Assembly (NCBI RefSeq): GCF_000264995.1 | Contig: NW_006767453.1 | Coordinates: 16,272-80,271, forward strand | Direction of reading: 5' to 3' | Origin: Punctularia strigosozonata HHB-11173 SS5 | Lineage: Eukaryota > Basidiomycota > Agaricomycetes > Corticiales > Punctulariaceae | DNA: 64,000 nucleotides | Shown: positions 1-11,125 of the stretch, one piece after another | How the letters are laid out: the number at the start of each line of letters is the position of its first letter | Numbering within the stretch: position 1 is the first letter of the stretch | The notes under the pieces: model-generated | Database searches by the model: none | The model's input: the letters and a program-made list of their open reading frames with translations, nothing else | Told to the model about the DNA's origin: nothing | Program-made: the position numbers and the translations under genes

Positions 1-698
1 ACCCTAGTTTATGGCAATACAGAATAATAGGGTGGTACCCTGTTCTTTTTAAGGGTGCAACGCTCTTCTGAATTTGAAATTAGTAGTAGTATATAAGGAG
101 GCTGCCCCTCTTGTCCAACTGTATGAACCTGACCCCCCACTGAATCACAGACCTCTCAGCAGTCACAAAGCAGTGTGATTCTTGAGAACTAAGTGTATAT
201 CTGACTGAAGTACCTAAGAGTGAGGCTGAAATAGTTGAGGATTGGAACCTCGTTATTCTCACCTACTTTGACTGTATCAAGCCGGACCTACACTACCCCA
301 AAACAACTCCAGTAACAACTCATTTGACCTGAATCTATAGCCCCTTCAAACTTGCACTGCGGACAGTGTCGACACTATCTTTACCCTGATAGCGTCACTC
401 TTTCTGCTCTGACAGCGGAGTCGGAGACGCGTCGGCGTGGAGTCGATAAGTCGGAAGCGTTGGTGGAGTCGAGATCGGATGCGGACCAAGCCTAAGCTCA
501 TGCGCTAGGCTGCTACGCGCTCTGAGTCCGCAGGAGGAAGAGAGTAAAGCTTAGTCGATATTCAAACTGACTATCTACGGTACAGTTCGACGGTTTATAT
601 GCATAAAAGAGAACAATGGCAAAAGTCGGAGAGTCTGTCAGAGTACGCGCTGGAGCTCCTAGGAGCGGCGCGGATCCCCCGGGACGGCGGTGGAGACA

Positions 699-791
699 CT
701 GTCGCACAAGGCAGGGAGGCAACTGAGTATATACACGAAGATACGAGGGAAAATACACATACCTGTCGCACAAGGCAGGGAGGCAACTGAG
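699..791. repeat. 29-bp direct repeat, two copies
   Basis: Two identical 29-bp copies at 699-727 and 763-791, each beginning CTGTCGCACAAGGCAGGG and ending CAACTGAG. Their starts lie 64 bp apart and the spacer is 35 bp. No coding frame or known element boundary goes with them. Confidence 0.85.
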
Positions 792-1175
792 AGAACAAGT
801 CTGGATTGCTCCCTGGTGCAACAGGCGACTATATAGTAGCTGAATAATCCATCAGCGCAACGAAAGATGGTCCAATGAGAGAAGGGGAGGGTCCTCGGGC
901 GCCCGACACGTGACCGGTGGAGCGGCCTAGGAAGGCCGCGCGGGGTGCGGAGGCCCTAGGAGCGCCGAGCGATGGAACGGAATAGGGAGATGCCAAAAGG
1001 ATGGCGCGGGAAGCCTAGGAGGGCGCGGGAGAGCGTGACCAAATAGGGAGACGGAAGTATTAGGGGAAACAAACGAAATGGGACAGAAGCGGAAGCAGAA
1101 AAGGAGAACAATGAGAGATGAGGCGAGTGTGGGAGCTGTGCCCTGACATCCGGAGATCGGAGGCACCGTTCAGCG

Positions 1176-1329
1176 CACAAAGGGAACATACGGAGACAAG
1201 AGATAACGCATGGAACACAAAGGGAACATATCTACGGAAGAGGCGGAAAGATCGGACCGAAAGATCCGTCGCAAGCGACGGGAAACTAAAGTCTACAAAG
1301 GGAAGCTATGATGTCAGACAAAGGGAACA
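1176..1329. repeat. Short dispersed ACAAAGGGAACA repeats
   Basis: A 15-bp word, CACAAAGGGAACATA, occurs identically at 1176-1190 and 1216-1230. Two shorter relatives (ACAAAGGGAA...) follow near 1295 and 1318. The spacing is irregular, so this is not a clean tandem array. Confidence 0.6.
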
Positions 1330-1619
1330 GGAAACAGGAAAGTCGGAGTTGAATCCGTTCAAGATCTGGAACCACCAGGGCGTGTGATAGGCATATCCCG
1401 CCCTCGACCGAAACGGGAAAGTCAGGATCGGCATCGGCAAAGAAGTCAGTGAAAAGTTGGAGATCGGATCGGAGAAGATCGGCGTAGATCGGTGACAATT
1501 GGCGGAGCGGATCGGCGTAGGTCGGTCTGGATTGACACGTGACACCTCTGTGCAAATAAAACAGGGCTGAATCAATCACGTCAACTTGGGCCGCAACAAA
1601 TCTACTATCTTGCTTACTC

Positions 1620-3935
1620 ACTCATTTTGCAAAGAGAAATGGCCATATATCCTTGGACCAGATTGATCTCAGGGAGATCTTCTGTGCCAGTCATGTGTAT
1701 ACCATCGAATACAGGGATGCACAGTGATTGCGGGATTTGGAGGTTTCTGAGACATTCATTGTAACACTCAATGGAAGCGTAAGTTGGTGACTGAGCACCA
1801 AAACACGCGTTGTGAATGGGGTGGAGACACTGTATGCTAAATTGATATTTAAAGCAAAAGACTAAGGAACCATCAATATTTTTGCTTGGAGGCTATGATC
1901 GGCTATAATCAGAAGTGGAGCTCACAGATAGAGTCCTGTCCGCCCGAATTGTTCAGCATAACTTCTGATGGCAAGGGTGTCCCTATATGCTGTAATGACA
2001 TTGAAGGCAGTCGGCCAAACACTGTGCTCTAAATAGTGGTGCATTAATGCAGATGTATGGCCCGAAGCTAAACGTGTCACGGACCTGCCAGAGGTTGAAC
2101 GCATGGATTTCCCACATCAGAGTCCAGCGTCTATCAGTCTCCTCAGGAGTGAGTTTCCACTTTGGGGATTCCTGGTCTTGTAGGCCGTTAAATCAGTTCT
2201 GACAGTGCGTCATACAAGCGATCCAGCATACGGAGACCAATCTGCGGCCCTGTCAGCAACACATCTGGAACAGGATGTGCAGACTCACACTCTGTGCTAG
2301 CTTGACAACAATACCAATCACTAGTACAAGAGTAAGCCAAACTCTGGATTGAATTCAACGACTAAGGATATCCTTACCTGACCATCGCGCGTTCACGTTC
2401 AAGAACATCATGCAATGGCACATCAGAAACTGATGCCGATGAGCTAAAGTTTGTGCACCAAGGAAACAGGACTCACCAACGCCTGAATCCCCGGTATTGA
2501 CGGATTCTCGAGAGCACAGTGAAGTGACAAAGTGGCTCGTCCTAGATGGTACCAGTACTTCAAATGACTGGCATAGTCGGCATTGCCCAAATCGTGGAAG
2601 GATCCGATGGCCAAGATCATGCATACCACTGCCAGTTGATGGGAGTCTGTCGCATCCCAGACCACCGCCGCATTGGCATCGTAAATTCGCAGTAGAATTT
2701 CGTGATAGAATTCAGGTTCCAATACTGGCCTATGTCTGGTACCCTCAGCTCCGCACTGCACATGAAGGATCATAGTGCATACTTACTTGAACCGAGCATG
2801 CTTGTAATATTGGTCGCTGATTCGACGGGTCTCGTTTACTTTGGGAAGAAGGCCCAGGATTTGCCAGCACACCATGTCGACACCATGGCCCAAATCGGCA
2901 CCTGCTATACGATGAGGTGATATGATAATCTAGGAGGTGATCACAAGAGGCGTTACCGAACAGCCATGAATGGCTGAGCCAGGGTAGGTCATTTCGCGAC
3001 AGGTAGTGTTGTTCGTTGCCTATCTTTTCCTGGTCGAGCGGAATCTCATTCTGTATGCCCAGAGTGAATTCTCCGGATCTTGAACTGTGCCAACATATCT
3101 ATTCACCTCCAACAGAGACTGACAAATTGTAGTGAGCCTCTCCAAAATAAGTGGGATATACCACTGCTCACCCAAGAGTTGGCCGCCTGCCCAAGATAAC
3201 GAGACTGGCTGCCATTTTTTATGCTCCTGCATCGCAGTAGTGTGCTTTAAGCTCGTGGTGACATAAAAAGAAGCTATATATGCTTACAGCGAGCCAAATG
3301 CGTCAATCAAATCCTCAGTATTTGGTTGTGTTGCTTCTATGATGGGTTCAGTCTTGGACCTCTCCAACGGTCGCTTGATTTCAAGCAGTTCCTTGCTCAG
3401 CAGATGATGCCGTGGATCATAAACATCAGAGCATCCTCTAGCTGTCGCACACAATTTGACAGTGTCACTATCTTCTCATGCAGGGCAGCCGTACTGGCAA
3501 GGACAAATCTGCAGGTCAACCTGTCAGCCTCCGAATGTGTTGATAGGACACGCCTCCGTACCTGTTCCCTTTGCCAGTTGTCAGGGTCCCGTCTGGACAG
3601 ATAGCTCTGCATTTATTGACAGATTCAGCCTCAACCAATATACACGCATCGGAGTTACGGACCCTTTCTTAACACAGCTACATAGATATAAGTGCTGGTA
3701 GGATTAGTAGAGGATGAACTTACGGCTTGCAAGGAAAAGATCTGGAGCATCTGAAGGTTAATCACTGTCAACTGCATACCGACATGCCTTAACTAAATAT
3801 ACACACTTGAGTTTGAGTCTGGGGGAAGCTTTAGTGATCGATCTTTCATTACATCACAAATCACTGCACCTTCTGCACTCGGCGCAGGAAAGAGTTCCAT
3901 GTCTTCACTTCCCCTGGAGCGGCGATGCCTCTGGA
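1620..3935 (-). pseudogene. Fungal Zn2Cys6 transcription factor, probably decaying
   Basis: Consecutive minus-strand exons spell a fungal-specific transcription factor. There is part of a Zn2Cys6 cluster near 3600-3760 (CSRSFPCKPC then CVKKGAIC across introns). A leucine-rich linker follows near 3410-3500 (LHEKIVTLSNCVRQLEDAL). The regulatory domain lies near 2370-2770 (HLKYWYHLGRA, FLMCHCMMFLNV) and near 1960-2170 (KWKLTPEETDRRW, VFGRLPSMSLQHI). Related proteins are nuclear gene regulators. Two places do not join in frame: the expected N-terminal CAEC half of the zinc cluster (near 3900) cannot be spliced to the rest, and the frame shifts right after the linker helix (near 3420). I infer a decayed or misassembled gene; an intact gene with unusual splicing is less likely. 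The outer limits are approximate. Confidence 0.55.
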
Positions 3936-4377
3936 ATCACGATCACTTGGGGCTCCATCTATGTCGTTTGAGTACTAAAAGGAATATAAGCCGAGAACAC
4001 CGCTGGTACGATACACCATGAACAGAAGGACCGAGTCGTGCAGAAGGAGGCATAGAGGGGTTATATGCACGCGGAACTGGCCCACGGCAGATTATGCTGA
4101 CGCATGCGCATACGCCTTCCCAGCCGTGATGAAGCCCAACATAATACGTTGATAAGATGACATACAACTGACTCAACAGATGCTAAGGAAGAGTCCTGCG
4201 GTACGTTGGCTATACCCGTGAAACCCGCGGATTGTATTCGCGATGGGAGGCCGCGTCGCCGCCGGCGCCGGAAGGCGCGACGAGTCGCGTACGTCACGTG
4301 TTCACGAGTCCTTATGAGTGCACTGACTTTCGAGTCGTCGCTGCTAGCACAAACAGATTGGTGCCGGGGAGAAAACT
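3936..4377. other. Intergenic, nothing recognised
   Basis: Between the upstream end of the decaying transcription factor and the 3' end of VMA12. Open frames are short and overlap on both strands; I see no family motif. Confidence 0.5.
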
Positions 4378-5185
4378 CTATTCGCTGGAATCATCTGGAG
4401 GCCCGAGAATGACTCTACGCTGGCGGAGAGTGGCCTCTTTCTCCAATGTAGGGATCGGCTCACTATTCTCGTGTGGAGTGACGTCCGCCTCGACTTCTTT
4501 ATGCACAACAACTGTCGTTTGGGGTGGTACAATAGGCCGAAGTTTGCCATTACGGCGTGCCTGCCAAATGATGTACAAGACGGCCTCGGAAATGGCCACA
4601 ACTGTGGCGACGAGGAGCGCAAGCAGCACTCTCTACGTGCAAGTTCGCATATCAGATCGCGGTTGGTGCTTCATGTCAGGTAGGAATAGCTCTCACCCAT
4701 TCCTCTCGCCACCGCAGCGTTCGCGCAGCATACCATGTGGCGAAACCGCAGCCAAGGATGCTCAGAAGAGCGTTCAAGAGGGCAGTAATGACCTTCCTGT
4801 CGTTCGTCGCACGTTTCATCCGCTCCATTTCTTCCCGTTCCTTAGGGACGAACTTCGGAAAGGTTTTGTCGGGAGAGGTGCGCGCGCCGGCGAGAAGTGC
4901 GATCATCTCGTACGCACGAGGATCCAATGGAGGCTCGTGCCCCGCGAGGGCAGCGCGACCATCGCTGGAACGCGTCCACTGCGAAATGGAAGCAAGCAGG
5001 GCGTACGGAATCGTCTTGGTTCGCAGAGATCCAGGTTCTCCTTGTTCGTCGTGCGATAAGTTGGTCACATCCTTGAGCAGCGCACGCAGCTTGGTGGCAG
5101 TTGCACCAGGGAGTAGCGGCACAAGCGGTTGTAGCGCATGCACTAGATGAGGTTCGAGCGATACACTTAGATCAGAGGTCGTCAT
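4378..5185 (-). CDS. VMA12: V-ATPase assembly factor Vma12/Vph2-like
   Basis: Two exons, 5185-4697 and 4632-4378, joined by a GTGAGA...TAG intron, give 247 residues. The ATG at 5185 is the first in frame. The protein fits the ER factor for V-ATPase assembly: an N-terminal soluble region, the conserved stretch DPRAYEMIALLAG near residue 90, a charged FVPKEREEMERMK segment near 115, then two hydrophobic helices (LLNALLSILGCGFATWYAA and VLLALLVATVVAISEAVLYI) split by the intron, and a cytosolic acidic tail. Known members sit in the ER membrane and help assemble the Vo sector, so a second V-ATPase gene in this window (VMA10) is a loose functional partner. The gene is divergent from KIN28 with 287 bp between start codons. 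Confidence 0.85.
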
Positions 5186-5472
5186 CCGTCGTAAGAGTAT
5201 CTTGTAAGAGGTGTTGTCTGCCCTGGCAAAACGCGATGGGAGAGAGAAAGAGAGGACGCGGCCCAGACGCCCTCAGAGTCAGAGCCGCTCTCATCCTCCC
5301 GTCTCTCAGACACTGCTCCTTGGACCCCGACCAACTTATACTTGGTGACGCTATAGTTTCCTAAGCAATCATACCTGAGGCGGATGCTGGGTGCCGCGGC
5401 GTCCTGATTTTCGGTGTCTGAACAGACCTACCCTCCGCTCAGGCTTCGAGCAGGTGCACACGCGCACAAGAT
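5186..5472. promoter_or_regulatory. Shared divergent promoter VMA12/KIN28
   Basis: 287 bp between two divergent start codons, so it must hold both 5' UTRs and core promoters. I did not identify a specific factor site. Confidence 0.6.
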
Positions 5473-7013
5473 ATGGATGCAGTGGAGAAGGCAAACTCGG
5501 AACGCCAGAAACGATGGTACGTGTATCAGTTCGCAGCTTGCTTGCATTGCTCCAATTGCAACGTAGGATAAAGGAGAGGAAGGTTGGAGAAGGTACCTAT
5601 GCCGTTGTATACCAGGGTACGCCCCTCCTCTTGAACCCGTCACGCAGCACAGTCGCCAATAGCATACAACACGTAGGGAAAGAAGCGGCAACAGGTAGAA
5701 AGGTGGCCATCAAGAAGATCAAAGTCGGTCAATTCAAGGATGGACTAGACATGTCCGCCATCCGTGAAGTCAAATACCTACGAGAGCTGAAACATCAGAA
5801 TGTTATCGAGGTAAGCATCAATCCTGCCCATATGGACTCCTCAGAGACCTGCTAACCTGGATGACTTCTTCAGCTCTTAGACGTGTTCTCCAACAAAGCC
5901 AACCTCAACCTTGTACTCGAGTTCTTGGAATCCGACCTTGAGATGATAATAAAAGATCGCTCTCTCGTCTTCCTTCCCGCCGACATCAAGAGTTGGATGG
6001 CAATGACTTTCCGTGGTATAGAGTTCTGCCACCGAAACTTCGTCTTACATCGAGTGAGGACCTCACGGCCCAGCGTATCACTGCGTCTGACTGAAGGCTG
6101 ATTGGCGGTGCAGGATCTCAAGCCCAACAACTTGCTCATCGCCGCCGACGGTCAGCTCAAGGTTGCTGATTTTGGTCTTGCGAGAGATTTCGCGGACCCA
6201 GGCTACAAAATGACGTGCCAGGTCATCACTCGGTAAGTCAATGTTCGTCAACCAACGACGCACCTCGCTCAGGCTGACGGAAGCCGTCGCTTAGATGGTA
6301 TCGGCCGCCAGAGCTGCTCTTCGGGTGTCGCTATTATAGCTCAGCCGTCGACATGTGGTCCATAGGGTGCATCTTTGCCGAGCTCATGCTCCGAACGCCG
6401 TATTTACCCGGCGAGAGCGACATGGACCAGTTGAAGACCATCTTGCGCGCCCTAGGTACCCCGACTGAGGAAGACTGGCCGGCATGTCTTACTCCCCGTA
6501 CGAATGATATAACGTGCTGACGACGAACGCAGGGCCACACCAAACTTCCAGATTACGTGCCAGTAGGCCAATTCCCGAAAACGTCCCTGCGCGATCTCTT
6601 CACCGCAGCCAGCGCCGACTGCCTCAACCTCCTCGGCAAATGCATGGTATACGAACCGCGGAAGCGTATCAGCGCGAAACAGGTAAGCTCGTCCCTAGTA
6701 TAACGCCGGCATCCCACGGTGTACGAATGATCATCTTATTCGCTCCTCGCTTTGACAGGCGCTTAGCCACCCGTACTTCTTCGCCTTGCCGTACCCCACG
6801 CACCCCTCAAAGCTGCCGAAGATCAGCACCGCCCAGTCCTCGCGGCCGCTGGAGGAGGTCGACGGGAACGTTGAGCCCGCCGGGTCTGGGCCCGGCGTGA
6901 AGGCGAATCCGCCCAACAAGCTCAAACGCAAGATGAGCTCCGCAGACCAGGCCAAGAGTCGGATCATCGCCAGAAAGCTCGACTTCGGTCAAGTCGCGCC
7001 TCCCTCGTCTTGA
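5473..7013 (+). CDS. KIN28: Cyclin-dependent kinase 7 / Kin28-like
   Basis: Eight exons (5473-5516, 5567-5616, 5677-5810, 5874-6053, 6114-6232, 6295-6481, 6533-6682, 6759-7013) give 372 residues. The ATP loop VGEGTYAVV, the lysine in VAIKKIKVG, the cyclin-contact helix [16 protein letters not shown], catalytic [16 protein letters not shown] and the T-loop [16 protein letters not shown] are all present. The cyclin helix is the Kin28/CDK7 form and not PSTAIRE. In known fungi this kinase is part of TFIIH, phosphorylates the RNA polymerase II C-terminal domain and acts as CDK-activating kinase. The C-terminal tail after [10 protein letters not shown] is short and basic. Intron 6 begins GCATGT and not GT (see findings). 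It is divergent from VMA12. Confidence 0.95.
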
Positions 7014-7551
7014 GCTGTTTTCACCTGACGAGCAGCCTGCGTATCTTAGCACAGTTTGTTTGTATCCATAGTCAAGTTCTAATATGTACAACAACTCGCA
7101 ACGCCGATATCTGTGCCTAGCGTTGGGGTAATTATACCGCGTAAGATGGTATGAGCGTGGAGATGAAACTTGTGGATCTAAGAGCTGCCGGTGTGAAAGG
7201 CCGTTCTTGTCTTCCATATGTGAGGAACCGATATTTGAGAAGTAATGTCGCCTTATGAGCAGACATCGCTGGTCTATCTATACACTTCAAGGGCTTTGAG
7301 AAACACATTCATGTACCTGTAGGAAGCGTTTTGATCAGTGCGCTGCGGATAAGCATCGCCGATTAAATCCTCCCAACTCCGCGGAATCCCAGATGAACAG
7401 GCGAGCCAACAGCCTGGAAGGAGGAAAGGGCCGAAGAATCGACAAGCTCGGGTTAAATGCGGATGAACTGTTCATGGAACAGGAGGCCATAATTAGGCTG
7501 GGAGAATGGGGGGCTGATCTCGGCAAGCGCGCCCTCGCGATCGCCCGCCCA
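7014..7551. other. Convergent intergenic gap
   Basis: 538 bp between the 3' ends of KIN28 and PCD1. It should contain both terminators and 3' UTRs. No other gene is apparent. Confidence 0.6.
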
Positions 7552-8809
7552 TCAAGAAGAAGAAGCGCAAGGGAGCCCGCCGCTGCACACGCACCATCCT
7601 GTGAGGCCCCATATCTACGAAACGGACGAAACGGTTAGCAAGTACGGTCAACTTCGTGGATGCTGGCAGCGCAGCGCATGTCTCGCTCACCTCAAGTCTA
7701 TCTTCACGCCCAGAACCAATCTCGTCGCGCTCCAGAGGGTCGCTCTTCCACGCGCTCCGGGTAAGCACCAGGTTGGTCACGTCTACACACCAGTACGGCG
7801 TTATGCCCCTAGGCACCGCAGAAGACCCCCGGTAAGCAAGGAGCGAGGCCATGATCATCACACGCACCGGAAGAGTGATGGGTTCAACCGATCGCGATGA
7901 CAGAGAACTGATAACGGGACATGAAATATTTCTGCGACCTCTTCACGCGACACGGCGAGTTTAGACAATACGAGCGAAGGAAGCGGCGTATCGTCCTGGT
8001 ATGCCGGCGGCCTCGCATCGTCGCTTGTCATTGCACTGGCCTCATGCGAGTGCGCAAAGTTTATGAAGCCCTGAAGATGAAATACGATGAGAAGCTAGAT
8101 TGCAGAAGCAGCTTCGGCTTTGCGCGCAGCTCACGACGTATGGCCAAACTCGCAGCTTGCCCAGAGACGTGGTGGGCGGTCCTATCTGGCCGAGGATCTC
8201 TACCTGGCTCGGCCGAACCCCAATCTCCTCGTGCGTCTCACGAAGAGCGGCTGATAGAAAGCCGTCGTCCGTCTATGGACTGTCGTCAGGAAAAATACCG
8301 GAATGAAATTGAAAGTGAAAGACATCATACGTCGTCTACTTTCCCACCAGGAAAGCTATGCAAGATGACCGGGGCTTATTAGCCATGCAGCACGGCGCAG
8401 CAGGGCGTCCTCGTGGCGGTATGCTTACCTCACTTCGCCCGAGTGATGCCTGCGTTAGTCTTTGGTGATGATGCAGAATGACGTCGGACGGAAGGTGTTG
8501 TACCTTAGCTGGCCCCGAACTTCGAGCAACACTCCCGGAACGCCGTTGACGTTGCATAGCGGAATCAACACCTGGGAAAGCCAGGTTACAGCTGGGAGAT
8601 TATGGACTCCAAGACTGTACACACACAGCTGCGTGTTTCTCGTGAGCGTTCACCTCCCACTCCTGCGCAGAGAATTTGGAGGCCAACGCCCGCCTCAGTG
8701 ACGCCAGTGATGCACGTGTAAGTGGCTCCGTGAGGGAGATGTACGGCGAGTGGGTCGCAGGTGTTGCCAGAGAGTTCTTCGCGGCTTTGACGAATGTTCT
8801 CGTGAACAT
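7552..8809 (-). CDS. PCD1: Nudix hydrolase, CoA diphosphatase Pcd1-like
   Basis: No long open frame marks this gene; it appears only after splicing. Eight minus-strand exons (8809-8627, 8571-8504, 8449-8429, 8355-8340, 8272-8135, 8070-7868, 7808-7691, 7614-7552) join in frame to 269 residues. The Nudix box spans three exons: SFPGGK, then TDDGFLSAALRETHEEIGV, matching Gx5Ex7REUxEExGU. VLIPLCNVNG and LLEVRGQLR precede it, and WPYVGFIN and the C-terminal IWGLTGW are further hallmarks of the NUDT7/NUDT8/Pcd1 group, which cleaves CoA and CoA esters in peroxisomes or mitochondria. The N-terminus MFTRTFVKAAKNSL is basic and free of acids, so mitochondrial targeting is plausible. No C-terminal SKL-type signal is present. 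Two internal exons are only 21 and 16 nt. Confidence 0.9.
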
Positions 8810-9040
8810 GTTCGATACAAGTTGGGATCGAGCGTAGGTTTCTACGCCATGCGTTAGATCGTCCAGATGGTCAGAAGCAAACCCTAGCGGCGGCACGTGT
8901 AGGGTGACCGCTTCGGCGCTTTGTGATATGATGACGTCAGTGCGCGCCTATTATGGGACCTCTCCTTCTCTGACGGCGACTTCCATCTCCGAGTCACTCG
9001 GACTGCGTACTGGCCATTGCGGCTGAATATTCATTGGATT
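8810..9040. promoter_or_regulatory. Shared divergent promoter PCD1/ETP1
   Basis: 231 bp separate the two divergent ATGs. Contains a TGACGTCA palindrome at 8932-8939 (a CRE/ATF-type word); whether it is used is unknown. Confidence 0.5.
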
Positions 9041-11125
9041 ATGCTCGGATATCACATCCGGATTGCATTCAATAAGTCTCAAGCATCTCACTCTCAGTCG
9101 GACAACGTAATCGTACCCGAATCGATCTTCCAAACTCTACCGTCACACAGCAAGCTACCTCGTTCACAAGGGCGAGAGGATACCTTCGAGAGCGGTACGG
9201 ACTACAGGCTAGGTCCCATCAGTATTGACTGGATGGACATCGATCAGTCATCAGACGTTCAACAACGCAAGACGTCTGTGAGCGGGAAAGAGCGGCAACG
9301 ACAGCCTACACGAGGTGACGTCCCCCTTCTATTCGTAGCACTCCATCTACTCATGACGAACTACGCACATAGGTACCGCTACGGCAAGCTTCATCGAACG
9401 CTCCCGTTCGAAGTGCGGAACCACCTACCTGCCGGAAGGCGTCGTACACGTGTACCGCGATTCTGCTCCTCCACACACCGTTCGGGATCAAGAATTTCCC
9501 GCCTTACCATCCAGCGCAATCGGAAATGCTGACGTTGACGGGGTCATGCTTGGCGTTCTTGCTGTACCTTCGTGGATGAACCCATCAGACTTCCTGGCAT
9601 TCGTCGCGCCGGCCGCTGACGGGATCACACACCTGAGGATGATAAGGTGTGCGATATGAACGCTGTGATAATACGGGTGTCCTTACACTGATGCTCCTAG
9701 AGACTCAGCGCCGAACCGATCTATCACCGTCATCAAGTTCCGAAAGGCGTCCGACGCGGCCGAGTTCGCGGAAGCGTACAATGGGAAGGCTTTCAACTCG
9801 ATGGAGGTATGATTCCCCCAACCGCCACCCGTATGTGACGCTTGCTCATTAACCTTCTTTATAGCCTGAAATTTGCCACGTCGTTCATGTGTCATCAGTC
9901 ATCATTGACCCCGAGGACTCGACATCTGTGGCAATCTCTCGACTAGCAGAAGGTTCCGCGTACGAGCTGCCGACATGTCCTGTGTGCTTGGAGCGCATGG
10001 ACTCTGCCGTCACCGGCCTGGTGACGGTACCATGTTCTCACACTTTCCATTGTTCCTGTCTCAGCAAGTGGGGAGACAGCCGGTACGTCCTACGCGCCGG
10101 TCTTGGTGAGAACATGAAACTAATACACACCTTACCACCCCAGTTGCCCGGTGTGTCGATACTCCCAGACTCTACTTTCGTCGCACCCGGTATCATCGAC
10201 CTCGCGCCGGCCGGCACCGTTCACGCCTCCATCAACTTCCACCTCCACCTGCTTCGACTGCGCGTCCACGACCAACCTCTGGATTTGCCTGATCTGCGGG
10301 AACATCGGCTGCGGCCGGTACGGCCGCGCACACGCCCAGGCACACTACCAGCGGACGACGCACTTATACGCGCTCGAGCTCGAGACGCAGCGCGTGTGGG
10401 ACTACGCCGGGGACGGCTACGTGCACCGGCTGATCCAGAACAAGGCCGACGGCAAGCTCGTCGAACTGCCCAGCGCGAGCATGAGCGGCGCGGCGATGCG
10501 CGACGGGTCGGCCAGTGGAGCAGGGCCAGGGCCCGCGGACGCCCTGAGCGCGGAGAAGATTGAGGCGATCGGGATCGAGTACTCGTACCTGCTCACGTCC
10601 CAGCTTGACTCTCAGCGCGAGTATTACGAGAGCCAGAAGTCGGCGCAGGTGCGGGAGATGGCGGATATGCGGCGCGCGATGGAGGAGCTGCGAGGCGACC
10701 TCGATCGCCTTCGTACAAACTTCGCAGATGAGGAGCGAAGGAGGAGGGAGGAAGAGGAGGAGCGGTTGGGCGCGATCGAGCGCGAGAAGGAGCGTGCGGA
10801 GAGGAAGTTGGATAAAGTATCCGAGCTGGCCAGGAGGTTGGACAGGGAGCTGAAGGAGGAGAAGGCCGTCACGAGCGGATTGATGGGAAATATATCTCGC
10901 TTGAAGGACCAACTACGCGACGCTGAGGAGGAGAAGGTGGCGCTGAAGGCACAGATCACGGAGTTAGAAGATCAACTAAGGGACGTGATGTTCTTCCTGG
11001 ACGCGAAGACGAAGATCGAGGAGAGCGAGGGTATTGGAGCAGAAATGGCTGGGGGCAGCATCGAACTGGCGCCGTCGACACCGAGCCGCTCCAACGCAAA
11101 GAAGAAGGGCAAGCAGAAGAAGTAA
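9041..11125 (+). CDS. ETP1: BRAP2/Etp1-like RING and UBP-finger E3 ligase
   Basis: Five exons (9041-9314, 9373-9646, 9701-9806, 9865-10082, 10144-11125) give 617 residues with all phases matching. Domains in order: the BRAP2 RNA-recognition-like fold (GVMLGVLAVPSWM to KAFNSMEPEICHVV, about 145-225); a RING finger (CPVCLERM, CSHTFHCSCLSKW, CPVC, about 254-297); a UBP zinc finger (CFDCASTTNLWICLICGN, then GCGRYGRAHAQAHY, about 320-380); and a long coiled coil rich in Glu, Arg and Lys to about 590, with a basic end. Mammalian BRAP2 dampens Ras-MAPK signalling and binds nuclear-localisation signals; yeast Etp1 acts in ethanol tolerance. The role here is inferred from the family. The start MLGYHIRIAF is the first ATG in the correct frame. 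Confidence 0.93.

Larger units (their letters stand above)
1..1600. other. Gene-free, repeat-rich left edge
   Basis: I see no convincing gene here. All open frames are short, start from non-ATG codons or have repeat-like composition. The stretch holds a 29-bp direct repeat near 700-790, several copies of an ACAAAGGGAACA motif near 1180-1330 and a dense run of GATCGG words near 1440-1530. It could be part of a degenerate mobile element, but I see no terminal repeats or coding domain that would name a family. Confidence 0.5.

Noticed and set aside
600-900. Possible long terminal repeat
   Set aside because: There is a direct repeat, but no paired copy further on, no target duplication and no coding part could be shown.
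10364-10912. 182-codon minus-strand open frame
   Set aside because: Antisense to the coiled coil of the BRAP2-like protein; Leu/Arg-rich shadow.
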